A DNA stretch of 6,195 nt from NCBI GenBank assembly GCA_029239575.1, contig JARBUP010000171.1, positions 1 to 6,195 of the forward strand, in the 5' to 3' direction. This DNA is from Bacillota bacterium. GTDB lineage: Bacteria; Bacillota; Clostridia; Tissierellales; Sedimentibacteraceae. The position numbers and the translations under genes are program-made. Positions 1 to 5,410 of the stretch are shown here, piece after piece; the stretch's first letter is position 1; each line of letters starts with the position of its first letter. A model generated the notes under the pieces. It ran no database searches and had not been told where the DNA came from. It saw only the letters and a program-made list of their open reading frames with translations.

Positions 1-6
1 TAATAC

Positions 7-39
7 AAACAGCGATTAAGAAAATCTTAATCGCTGTTT
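7..39. terminator. Intrinsic terminator hairpin, probably of the minus-strand small gene
   Basis: The arms at 7-20 (aaacagcgattaag) and 26-39 (cttaatcgctgttt) are perfect reverse complements, 14 bp, and the A21/T25 pair could extend the stem to 15 bp with a 3-base loop. It lies 11 bases past the stop codon of the minus-strand small gene (stop at 51-53). The A-run at the left arm base (7-9) gives U residues in a minus-strand transcript, and a T-rich stretch follows on the plus strand, so it may work in both directions and also end a gene to the left of the window. The stem is unusually long and perfect for a terminator in such AT-rich DNA. Confidence 0.8.
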
Positions 40-50
40 AGTTTATTGGT

Positions 51-221
51 TTAATCTCTTTTAGCTTTAATTTCAGGTCTACTTTTTTCATGTTTTGATT
101 CATGAACACCTATAATTTGACCATTGATAATTCCTACATCTGCATTATTTTTAGGATCTATTTTTCTAAGATCTGAATTGCTTTTTTCTCTATCTCTCAT
201 TCTGTTTTTGTTATTTTTCAT
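51..221 (-). CDS. Small basic hypothetical protein (56 aa)
   Basis: I do not recognise this protein. It begins MKNNKNRMRDREKSN and ends RPEIKAKRD. It is highly charged, rich in Lys, Arg, Asn, Asp and Glu, has no Cys or Trp, no membrane segment and no signal peptide. The middle (about residues 28-40, DVGIINGQIIGVH) is the only hydrophobic, possibly beta-structured part, and the charged ends look flexible. Support for a real gene is an ATG with an AAGGAAGG ribosome binding site (229-236) 7 bases upstream, an uninterrupted frame, a promoter-like sequence at 254-282 and a terminator just after the stop. It lies 100 bases downstream of the SIMPL gene on the same strand and could be co-transcribed with it, as no terminator separates them. 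Size, charge and the promoter pattern would fit a small spore-associated protein, but that is inference. It matches no small acid-soluble spore protein signature I know. Confidence 0.75.
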   Translation of the reverse strand: MKNNKNRMRDREKSNSDLRKIDPKNNADVGIINGQIIGVHESKHEKSRPEIKAKRD

Positions 222-253
222 ATTTTGTCCTTCCTTTTAAAATATGTTTTTAT

Positions 254-282
254 TAGTATTATAAATAAGAGACATTTTATTC
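254..282 (-). promoter_or_regulatory. Candidate promoter for the 56-aa gene (sigma-G/F-like, overlapping a sigma-A-like -10)
   Basis: Read on the minus strand, GAATA (282-278) is followed after 17 bases by AATACTA (260-254). This is close to the Bacillus/Clostridium forespore sigma-G pattern (GnATA, about 18 bases, CATnnTA). It differs in the first base of the -10 and is one base short in spacing. A perfect sigma-A -10 hexamer TATAAT (263-258) overlaps it but has no recognisable -35 at 17 bases (CCAAGA). Either reading places the start of transcription about 10-30 bases before the ribosome binding site. Confidence 0.35.
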
Positions 283-321
283 TTGGATAAAAATTAATAA
301 GCTTACATTATTTTTAAAAAA

Positions 322-939
322 TTAATAAGAAAATTCAACTGTTACAGATGATTCTATTTGTATGTTGCCAGGTACTATAGGGGTTGATGCTAAAGATTCA
401 CGTTGAAATGTTTGATATGGTATGAATGAAGTACTGTTTTCAACGATACTTGTTGGAAAAGGCTCAACTTTTATACCTAAGTTCATAAAAATTGATTTTG
501 CCTTTTGAATAGCATTATAAATAGCTAAATTTAATGCTTGCTGATAATAAAATTCACGGTTAGAAATATCAAATGAAATAAAATCTACTATATTTGCCCC
601 AGCATTAACGGCTGTATCTATAATTCTTCCAGCTTGTTCTATATTATTAGTTTTTATTTCAAATATATTTCTAACTGTATAACCTCTATCTATTTGTTTT
701 CCGTCTTCATAATCGTAGTTTTTAAAAATTGAATATTGAAATGTTTTAGTATCATTAATGCCCATTCGTTGTAGTGATTGAAGGATGGATTGACTTATTC
801 TGGCATTTTCAGATTGAACTTGAATTAGATTTTCTCCTGTTGTTTGAACCCCTAATCTTATTATCACTTCATTTGGAACTGGTGATACTTGACCTTGACC
901 GGTTAAAGTCAAAGTGTTGGATTTTAAAACTCTTGACAT
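322..939 (-). CDS. SIMPL domain-containing protein (DUF541 family), 205 aa
   Basis: This matches the SIMPL/DUF541 family (YggE, BP26/Omp28 and clostridial relatives). Recognisable parts are the N-terminal strand NTLTLTGQGQVSPVPNEV (about residues 8-25), the GYTVRNIFEIKTNNIEQAG segment (about 86-104), the AVNAGANIVDFISFDIS segment (about 110-126), the YYQQALNLAIYNAIQKAK helix (131-148) and a final beta strand ending ESSVTVEFSY. The usual fold is a repeated alpha/beta domain that can form large oligomers. YggE has been linked to lower oxidative stress, but no biochemical activity is settled. Most Gram-negative members have a signal peptide. This one has none (the N-terminus MSRVLKSNT is polar), so it is probably cytoplasmic. 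The ATG has a GAGGA site (955-951) 11 bases upstream. It is transcribed away from the phnA-like gene and leads into the 56-aa gene. Confidence 0.88.
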   Translation of the reverse strand: MSRVLKSNTLTLTGQGQVSPVPNEVIIRLGVQTTGENLIQVQSENARISQSILQSLQRMGINDTKTFQYSIFKNYDYEDGKQIDRGYTVRNIFEIKTNNIEQAGRIIDTAVNAGANIVDFISFDISNREFYYQQALNLAIYNAIQKAKSIFMNLGIKVEPFPTSIVENSTSFIPYQTFQRESLASTPIVPGNIQIESSVTVEFSY

Positions 940-981
940 TAGAAATCAACTCCTCATTTATTTATATTATAAATTATTCAA

Positions 982-990
982 ATTATAGCA
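982..990 (-). promoter_or_regulatory. Candidate extended -10 promoter of the SIMPL gene
   Basis: On the minus strand the sequence TGCTATAAT (990-982) gives a perfect TATAAT preceded by a TGn extended -10 element. The -35 position, about 1005-1010, is only T-rich (AATTTT), which extended -10 promoters tolerate. Transcription would start near 975, leaving a leader of about 35 bases before the ATG at 939. Confidence 0.45.
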
Positions 991-1045
991 TAATATGATT
1001 ATAAAAAATTAAAAATGAATTAATAATAATTATAAAAATTAAATA

Positions 1046-1198
1046 TTAAGATTTTGCATTATTTATCAGTTCAATTGCTTTTTGTGAAATTTTACGAAAT
1101 AATTAAAACTGCAGTAGAAAATACAATGTAGCTTTTACCCACAATTTAGTTTGAGAAGTAAATACACCGCTATAATTATTATTACCGTCTTTTATAAG
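1046..1198 (-). pseudogene. Possible decayed C-terminal fragment of an unknown protein
   Basis: Read on the minus strand from 1198 to 1046, one frame gives LIKDGNNNYSGVFTSQ, then TKLWVKATLYFLLQF, one TAA stop (1105-1103), then LFRKISQKAIELINNAKS and a final TAA (1048-1046). The amino-acid mix is protein-like, with a balanced spread of residues and an amphipathic lysine/isoleucine/leucine end, unlike the near pure A/T around it. There is no start codon or ribosome binding site, and another stop lies just upstream (1201-1199). It could be the remnant of a gene lost by deletion and nonsense mutation, or chance. I recognise no family. Confidence 0.2.
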
Positions 1199-1220
1199 TT
1201 AATAAAACCGCAAAAAGATG

Positions 1221-1249
1221 TTGTTTAAAAAATATGATTATGTTAGAAT
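1221..1249 (+). promoter_or_regulatory. Sigma-A-type promoter of the phnA-like gene
   Basis: TTGTTT (1221-1226) and TAGAAT (1244-1249) are separated by exactly 17 bases, and TGT just before the -10 (1241-1243) adds an extended -10 element. The start of transcription would fall near 1256, giving a leader of about 36 bases before the ATG at 1292. A 12-bp perfect palindrome overlaps the end of the -10 and the predicted start. Confidence 0.6.
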
Positions 1250-1258
1250 AGGCCTATT
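1247..1258. repeat. 12-bp perfect palindrome over the phnA-like promoter start site
   Basis: AATAGGCCTATT reads the same on both strands. It overlaps the last bases of the -10 hexamer and covers the predicted transcription start, a place where a repressor dimer would block initiation. No regulator is recognised for it, and the palindrome is short enough to be chance. Confidence 0.35.
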
Positions 1259-1291
1259 ATATGAGTAGCAATAGAAAGTAGAGGAATAAAA

Positions 1292-1633
1292 ATGTCAAAC
1301 TTATCAAATTGTCCAATATGTAATTCGGAATATACATATGAAGATAGAGGTTTATTTGTATGCCCTGAATGTGGACATGAGTGGTCAATAGAATCACAAA
1401 ATGAAAGCACTGAAAATATACTTACAGTTAAAGATGCCAATGGTAATATATTAAATGATGGAGATAGTGTTACAGTAATTAAAGACCTTAAAGTAAAAGG
1501 TAGTTCATCATCTATTAAAATAGGTACAAAAGTAAAGACTATACGATTAGTTGAAGGGGATCATAATATTGATTGTAAAGTGGATGGTTTTGGAGCTATG
1601 AAATTAAAATCTGAATTTGTAAAAAAATTATAA
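1292..1633 (+). CDS. PhnA/YjdM-family zinc-ribbon protein, 113 aa
   Basis: This is a full-length member of the PhnA (YjdM) family; 113 residues is the usual size. The N-terminal zinc ribbon has C7-x2-C10 and C24-x2-C27 (CPIC and CPECGHEW). A linker rich in Ser, Asn and Glu follows (about 30-43). The C-terminal KOW/SH3-like beta domain (about 44-113) shows the typical VKDANGNILNDGDSVTVIKD, LKVKGSSSSIKIGTKVKTIRL and GDHNIDCKVDGFGAMKLKSEFVKK segments. Despite the old name alkylphosphonate utilisation protein, the family has no shown role in C-P bond cleavage, and no phn genes are nearby. It stands alone here, with its own promoter (1221-1249), a GAGG site at 1281-1284 and a terminator at 1733-1765. 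It is probably a cytoplasmic zinc-binding protein of unknown role. Confidence 0.93.
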   Translation: MSNLSNCPICNSEYTYEDRGLFVCPECGHEWSIESQNESTENILTVKDANGNILNDGDSVTVIKDLKVKGSSSSIKIGTKVKTIRLVEGDHNIDCKVDGFGAMKLKSEFVKKL

Positions 1634-1732
1634 AATCAATTTTATGTAGCCTAATTTATGAATGAATTTGTAAATATTTAAATTGAAATTTTTATATAAT
1701 CGATATTATTATAAAATAATTTACATATAAAG

Positions 1733-1765
1733 AAAGCATGTTAATTAATGAAATTAACATGCTTT
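1733..1765. terminator. Bidirectional intrinsic terminator between convergent genes
   Basis: The arms at 1733-1746 (aaagcatgttaatt) and 1752-1765 (aattaacatgcttt) are perfect 14-bp complements around a 5-base loop. On the plus strand the stem ends in a run of five T residues, serving the phnA-like gene that stops about 100 bases before. On the minus strand the stem ends in TTT followed by a T-rich CTTTATATG tail, serving the methyltransferase-like gene that stops at 1806. The rest of 1634-1805 is AT-rich with nothing else visible. Confidence 0.85.
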
Positions 1766-1805
1766 TTGATATAAATTCTAATTAAAATTTTCTAAAAAAT
1801 TATAA

Positions 1806-2825
1806 TTACTGAGCAAGTATATTTCGTAACACATCTTTTCCATGAATTATTTTCAGCAATTCATCTTCTGTTTTAATTACATCATTTCTTGTTTTAAAGT
1901 ATCTATTTACTTTTTTTGCAAGTTCCTTTAAATCTATGTCAATGGATGAAATGAAATCTGTTACACTTTTTCCTGAGTAAATAGCATTAAGATATGGTGC
2001 AACCATATATTTTACATCGTAAAGTATGGAGTTTTCTATCCAATAATCTACATGGGGCAAATTTATATTTTTTTCCATAAGTTTTGTCAGTGATTTTAAA
2101 CCGTCGTCCGTAGATTCCCAAAAGTCAACATATACATAATCAAATTTATTAAGAAATTCTTCATTATAGTATTCTATGGCATCACCGTGGATTATCTCAA
2201 GTTTTTTATCAGTTTTAAACTGAGGTCTAATGTAATTTTCAAATAAGTCTATAACGTCTTTATTAAATTCAACAACAGTTACTTCTTTTATTTCGTCTTT
2301 TAGCAGCCAAGAGTAGGGAAGAAATCCGATTCCAAGACCCATAGCCAGACATTTTCCATGACCTTTATTTATTCCATCCTTCATGCTTTCCATTTCACTT
2401 ATTGCAGGAGACATCCAAACTGTACTTCCTTGCATCAAAACTGGCATTTGAACATCTGTTTCAAAGTATCCTATAGGGTGGTGGTGGAAAAGATATTTTC
2501 CCATAGGCTCATGAAAATTCATGCTCATTAATGTCCTTTTTTTAATATTTATATTATCATAATTCACCGTATCTGAATCTACGTAATTTAATTTGATATC
2601 TCTAAAATATGGATTGTCGGTTAAAATTTTTGTATCATATTTTAAACTATCAAAATTAACATTATATTTCTTTAGTATTTCTTTGAGTTCTTTTTCTTTC
2701 TTAGGAGTAAGTATATCTTCGTTATAATTTAAAATAGCAGTTATATAGTCATTGGCATCAACCATTGAATTTATTAGGTTTTTCATAGCTATATTTAGTT
2801 CATTATTTTTTTCAAATTTAATCAT
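1806..2825 (-). CDS. Uncharacterised protein with a class I SAM-methyltransferase/spermidine-synthase-like domain, 339 aa
   Basis: The middle third carries a Rossmann-like SAM-binding core. Motif I is CLAMGLGIGFLP (159-170). VTVVEFNKDVIDLFENYI (183-199) ends its strand with an acidic residue (E186) that would hold the ribose. LEIIHGDAIEYY (209-220) carries the acidic loop D215, and FDYVYVDFWES (228-238) is strand 4 with D234. This order is most like the spermidine-synthase/polyamine aminopropyltransferase group, but the glycine motif (GLGIG, not GGGDG) and the loop after D234 (FWES, not a proline-containing loop) differ, so I do not call it SpeE. The first 150 residues are charged and helical, then include HHHP (114-117), and the last 80 are helical; I cannot assign either part. 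No signal peptide or membrane segment is seen. The ATG has a GAGG site (2834-2831) 5 bases upstream. It is divergent from hydC with a 171-base shared spacer. Substrate unknown. Confidence 0.8.
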   Translation of the reverse strand: MIKFEKNNELNIAMKNLINSMVDANDYITAILNYNEDILTPKKEKELKEILKKYNVNFDSLKYDTKILTDNPYFRDIKLNYVDSDTVNYDNINIKKRTLMSMNFHEPMGKYLFHHHPIGYFETDVQMPVLMQGSTVWMSPAISEMESMKDGINKGHGKCLAMGLGIGFLPYSWLLKDEIKEVTVVEFNKDVIDLFENYIRPQFKTDKKLEIIHGDAIEYYNEEFLNKFDYVYVDFWESTDDGLKSLTKLMEKNINLPHVDYWIENSILYDVKYMVAPYLNAIYSGKSVTDFISSIDIDLKELAKKVNRYFKTRNDVIKTEDELLKIIHGKDVLRNILAQ

Positions 2826-2996
2826 AATTACCTCGAATTTATATTAAAACTTTTAACCTTATAATAACATAAGTTTAGCATTTTTAATAAGTAATAATTT
2901 AATGAATTTATTAGTACCTCAATCGGATATATTATTAAATATTGGAAACATTATTGATTGATAAACAATTATACAAATAAAAAGGAGGCTTGTATT
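2826..2996. promoter_or_regulatory. Divergent promoter region of the methyltransferase-like gene and hydCBA
   Basis: On the minus strand an extended -10 element TGTTATTAT (2869-2861) lies about 35 bases before the methyltransferase-like ATG, with only a weak -35 (TATTAA, about 2889-2884). On the plus strand the best -10 candidates for hydC are the overlapping TATATT (2928-2933) and TATTAT (2930-2935), with no good -35. A convincing operator was not found. The hydC ribosome binding site fills the right end. Confidence 0.35.
2984..2988 (+). promoter_or_regulatory. Ribosome binding site that fixes the hydC GTG start
   Basis: GGAGG, preceded by an A-run, ends 8 bases before GTG at 2997. An in-frame TTG at 2958 would put this ribosome binding site inside the gene and has no site of its own, so it is not the start. 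Confidence 0.9.
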
Positions 2997-3476
2997 GTGA
3001 GTTCAAATACCTTACCTAATGAAAAGTTTAAAGAATTAGAAGAGTTTATTAAAACTGTACCTATTGACCGCGGTTCTTTAATTGAAGTTTTACATAAGGC
3101 TCAAGAAATTTTTGGTTATCTCCCTGAAGAAGTTCAGGATTTTGTGGGTGAAAAATTGCATATTTCTACATCTTCGGTATATGGCGTTGTATCCTTTTAC
3201 TCATACTTCACCACAGAGCCTAGGGGTAAATATGTTATAAGTATTTGCACAGGGACAGCTTGTTTTGTACGAGGAGCTGCGGACATTTTAGGTGAATTTG
3301 AAAGAAGGCTTAAAATAACAACGGGAGAAACTACACCGGATAAAAAATATACTATTGAAACACTTAGATGTGTAGGAGCGTGCGGACTTGCTCCAATAGT
3401 AACCGTTAACGGCAAAGTTTATGGTCATTTCAAAACTAATGATGTAATTAAAATTTTAGAAGAGTACTCAGAGTAA
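2997..3476 (+). CDS. hydC: HydC, NuoE-like [2Fe-2S] subunit of NAD-linked [FeFe] hydrogenase (159 aa)
   Basis: This is a thioredoxin-like [2Fe-2S] ferredoxin of the NuoE/HydC/HndA family, full length at 159 residues from the GTG. The N-terminal helical part (about 8-60) has the family segment LIEVLHKAQEIFGYLPEEVQ (28-47). The SVYGVVSFYSYFTTEPRGKY segment (60-79) follows. The four cluster ligands are C84-x4-C89 and C125-x3-C129 (ICTGTACF, RCVGACGLAP). In the trimeric hydrogenase it pairs with HydB, next to the FMN and NAD(H) site, in the cytoplasm. It is the first gene of an operon; hydB follows after 35 bases. The family also occurs with complex I, formate dehydrogenase and NADP-reducing hydrogenases, but the downstream hydB and hydA genes settle the role here. 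Confidence 0.93.
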   Translation: MSSNTLPNEKFKELEEFIKTVPIDRGSLIEVLHKAQEIFGYLPEEVQDFVGEKLHISTSSVYGVVSFYSYFTTEPRGKYVISICTGTACFVRGAADILGEFERRLKITTGETTPDKKYTIETLRCVGACGLAPIVTVNGKVYGHFKTNDVIKILEEYSE

Positions 3477-3495
3477 TAATAAATTTTTTATAGAG

Positions 3496-3502
3496 AAAGG
3501 AG
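3496..3502 (+). promoter_or_regulatory. Ribosome binding site that fixes the hydB TTG start
   Basis: AAAGGAG lies 9 bases before TTG at 3512. An in-frame TAG at 3491-3493 rules out an earlier start, and no ATG occurs in frame until residue 139, well inside the conserved protein. The rare TTG start is therefore secure. Confidence 0.9.
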
Positions 3503-3511
3503 TATTTAACC

Positions 3512-5392
3512 TTGGATAAAATTAATTCTTTTCAAGAACTTAAGAAATATCATGAGAATTTTGTGGAATTGCTTAATCTTAGAAAATTGTCTCATGAAGA
3601 AAATATTATTCACAAACGTGAAATATTAGTTTGTGGAGGAACCGGATGTCAATCAGCTGAAAGTCAAATTACTGTTGATAAATTAAATGAAAAAATAAAA
3701 GAATCAGGTCTATCTAATGAAGTAAAAGTACATATAACAGGTTGCTTTGGTTTTTGTGAAAAAGGACCTATTGTAAAAGTTTATCCTGACGATGTATTTT
3801 ATATTCAAGTAAAAGTAGATGATGTTGAAGAAATAGTACAGCAACATTTAATTAAAGGAAAAATAATTGATAGGTTGTTGTATGAAGAACCGTCTACAAA
3901 ACTAAAAGTAAATAAACAGGATGAAATGTCTTTTTATAAAAAGCAGGAAAGAATTGCACTTAGAAATTGTGGACTCATAAATCCAGAAGATATAAGCGAG
4001 TCAATTGCTGAAGAAGGTTATATGGCATTGGGTAAAGTTATTACTGAAATGTCACAAGATGAAATTATAAAATTAATTTCAGATTCCAAACTTAGAGGGC
4101 GCGGTGGCGGTGGTTTTCCTACAGGTACAAAATGGTCTTTTGCTAAGAAATATGATTCTTCACAAAAATATATCATATGTAATGCAGATGAAGGAGATCC
4201 GGGTGCTTTTATGGACCGATCCATTTTAGAAGGTGATCCTCATAGCGTGTTAGAAGCTATGGCAATTGCAGGATACGCAATAGGTGCATCCGAAGGTTAT
4301 ATATATATTAGAGCAGAGTATCCATTGGCCATTCATAGACTTAGAATAGCAATTAATCAATCTCGAGAATGTGGCTTTTTAGGTAACAATATTTTAGGAA
4401 CTGACTTTAGTTTTGATATAAAATTAAAATATGGTGCTGGTGCATTTGTTTGTGGTGAAGAAACATCTCTTATTCATTCTATAGAAGGGTATCGAGGTGA
4501 ACCACAAAATAAACCACCTTTCCCTGCAGAAAGTGGATTATGGGATAAACCAACTATTGTTAACAATGTAGAAACATTAGCTTGTATTCCTGCTATTATA
4601 AATAAAGGATGGGAATGGTTTAGCAGTATAGGAACGGAAACATCAAAAGGAACTAAAGTTTTTGCTTTAGCAGGCAAAATTAATAATGTTGGATTAGTTG
4701 AAGTCCCAATGGGAACTACATTAAGAGAAATTATATACGATATTGGTGGTGGCGTTAAAAATGGGCGTAAGTTCAAAGCTGTTCAAACAGGTGGACCTTC
4801 TGGAGGATGTATTCCTGCTGAGCTTTTGGATACGCCAATAGATTATGAATCTTTAAATTCTATAGGTTCTATGATGGGGTCAGGTGGGATGATTGTTATG
4901 GATGAAGACAATTGCATGGTAGATATTGCAAAATTCTATCTTGAATTTTCTTTAGAAGAATCATGCGGCAAATGTACACCTTGTAGAATAGGAAATACAA
5001 GACTCTTTGAAATTTTAGAAAATATTACAAAAGGTAGGGCAACAGAGAGAGATTTAGATAATTTGAAGGAGCTTGCTGAAATTGTTAAAGATACTTCTCT
5101 TTGCGGACTTGGTCAAACATCTCCAAATCCAATTCTAAGCACTCTAAAGTATTTTGAAGATGAATTTGTTTCTCATATAAGAGATCGAAAGTGCCCAGCC
5201 GGCGTATGTAAAGAATTACTTATGTATGAAATAACTGATAAATGCATTGGATGCACTCGTTGTGCCAAAATTTGTCCAGTTACATGCATTCACGGTAAAT
5301 TTAAAGAACTCCATGTCATCGATCAGGAAAGATGCATTAAATGTGGTTCTTGTTATGAAGTTTGTCCTGTTAGTGCCATTATAAGAAAGTAA
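3512..5392 (+). CDS. hydB: HydB, NuoF-like flavoprotein subunit of electron-bifurcating [FeFe] hydrogenase (626 aa)
   Basis: This subunit exchanges electrons with NAD(H) through FMN. Three modules are visible. First, an N-terminal thioredoxin-like [2Fe-2S] domain (about 36-115) has ligands C41-x4-C46 and C78-x3-C82. Second, the NuoF core has the FMN/NADH loops LRGRGGGGFPTGTKW (194-208) and NADEGDPGAFMDR (224-236), then GAGAFVCGEETSL (308-320), an SLBB region (about 380-470) and a [4Fe-4S] site formed by C485, C488, C491 and C531. Third, a C-terminal 2x[4Fe-4S] ferredoxin has C578-x2-C581-x2-C584-x3-C588 and C608-x2-C611-x2-C614-x3-C618. This module order and the length of about 600-630 residues are typical of HydB/HndC-type subunits rather than complex I NuoF, which lacks the end modules. 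C561 and C566 (CPAGVC) are left over and might bind a metal. hydA follows after 18 bases, so the genes are clearly co-transcribed. Confidence 0.95.
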   Translation: MDKINSFQELKKYHENFVELLNLRKLSHEENIIHKREILVCGGTGCQSAESQITVDKLNEKIKESGLSNEVKVHITGCFGFCEKGPIVKVYPDDVFYIQVKVDDVEEIVQQHLIKGKIIDRLLYEEPSTKLKVNKQDEMSFYKKQERIALRNCGLINPEDISESIAEEGYMALGKVITEMSQDEIIKLISDSKLRGRGGGGFPTGTKWSFAKKYDSSQKYIICNADEGDPGAFMDRSILEGDPHSVLEAMAIAGYAIGASEGYIYIRAEYPLAIHRLRIAINQSRECGFLGNNILGTDFSFDIKLKYGAGAFVCGEETSLIHSIEGYRGEPQNKPPFPAESGLWDKPTIVNNVETLACIPAIINKGWEWFSSIGTETSKGTKVFALAGKINNVGLVEVPMGTTLREIIYDIGGGVKNGRKFKAVQTGGPSGGCIPAELLDTPIDYESLNSIGSMMGSGGMIVMDEDNCMVDIAKFYLEFSLEESCGKCTPCRIGNTRLFEILENITKGRATERDLDNLKELAEIVKDTSLCGLGQTSPNPILSTLKYFEDEFVSHIRDRKCPAGVCKELLMYEITDKCIGCTRCAKICPVTCIHGKFKELHVIDQERCIKCGSCYEVCPVSAIIRK

Positions 5393-5410
5393 AAGGAAGA
5401 GGTGATAAAT

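Larger units (their letters stand above)
940..1291. other. 352-base divergent intergenic region
   Basis: This spacer separates the SIMPL gene (minus) and the phnA-like gene (plus). Its left end (940-1010) holds the SIMPL ribosome binding site and an extended -10 element. Its right end (1221-1290) holds a good sigma-A promoter, a palindrome and the ribosome binding site of the phnA-like gene. The stretch from about 1010 to 1045 is nearly pure A/T. The middle, 1046-1198, is less AT-rich and carries protein-like minus-strand reading that is broken by one stop. I see no RNA gene or riboswitch fold in it. Confidence 0.6.

Noticed and set aside
774..998. Plus-strand 74-aa open frame opposite the SIMPL gene
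   Set aside because: It is a Leu/Ile-rich shadow of the real gene with no ribosome binding site.
940..1291. Riboswitch or small RNA in the long divergent spacer
   Set aside because: No stable stem-loop series, conserved riboswitch core or terminator was seen in the spacer; the visible content is promoters plus a possible coding remnant.
1243..1440. Minus-strand open frame over the start of the phnA-like gene
   Set aside because: It is a shadow of the zinc-ribbon coding sequence and the promoter region; no ribosome binding site or family match.
1806..2825. Calling the methyltransferase-like protein a spermidine synthase (SpeE)
   Set aside because: The glycine motif and the catalytic-loop sequence differ from SpeE and the flanking regions do not match; only the fold class is supported.
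2953..2969. Rex-like redox operator (ATTG...CAAT inverted repeat) before hydC
   Set aside because: The half-sites are separated by 9 bases (TTG-N9-CAA), not the 12 expected for a Rex site, the inner positions do not match the TTAA arms, and it lies close to the ribosome binding site.
2958..2996. Longer HydC starting at TTG 2958
   Set aside because: The GGAGG site at 2984-2988 would lie inside the gene, the added 13 residues are not family-like, and the GTG at 2997 has ideal spacing.
3197..4776. Minus-strand open frames inside hydC and hydB (3197-3415, 4018-4224, 4474-4776)
   Set aside because: All lie opposite strongly conserved Fe-S and FMN-binding coding sequence and have no gene-like features.
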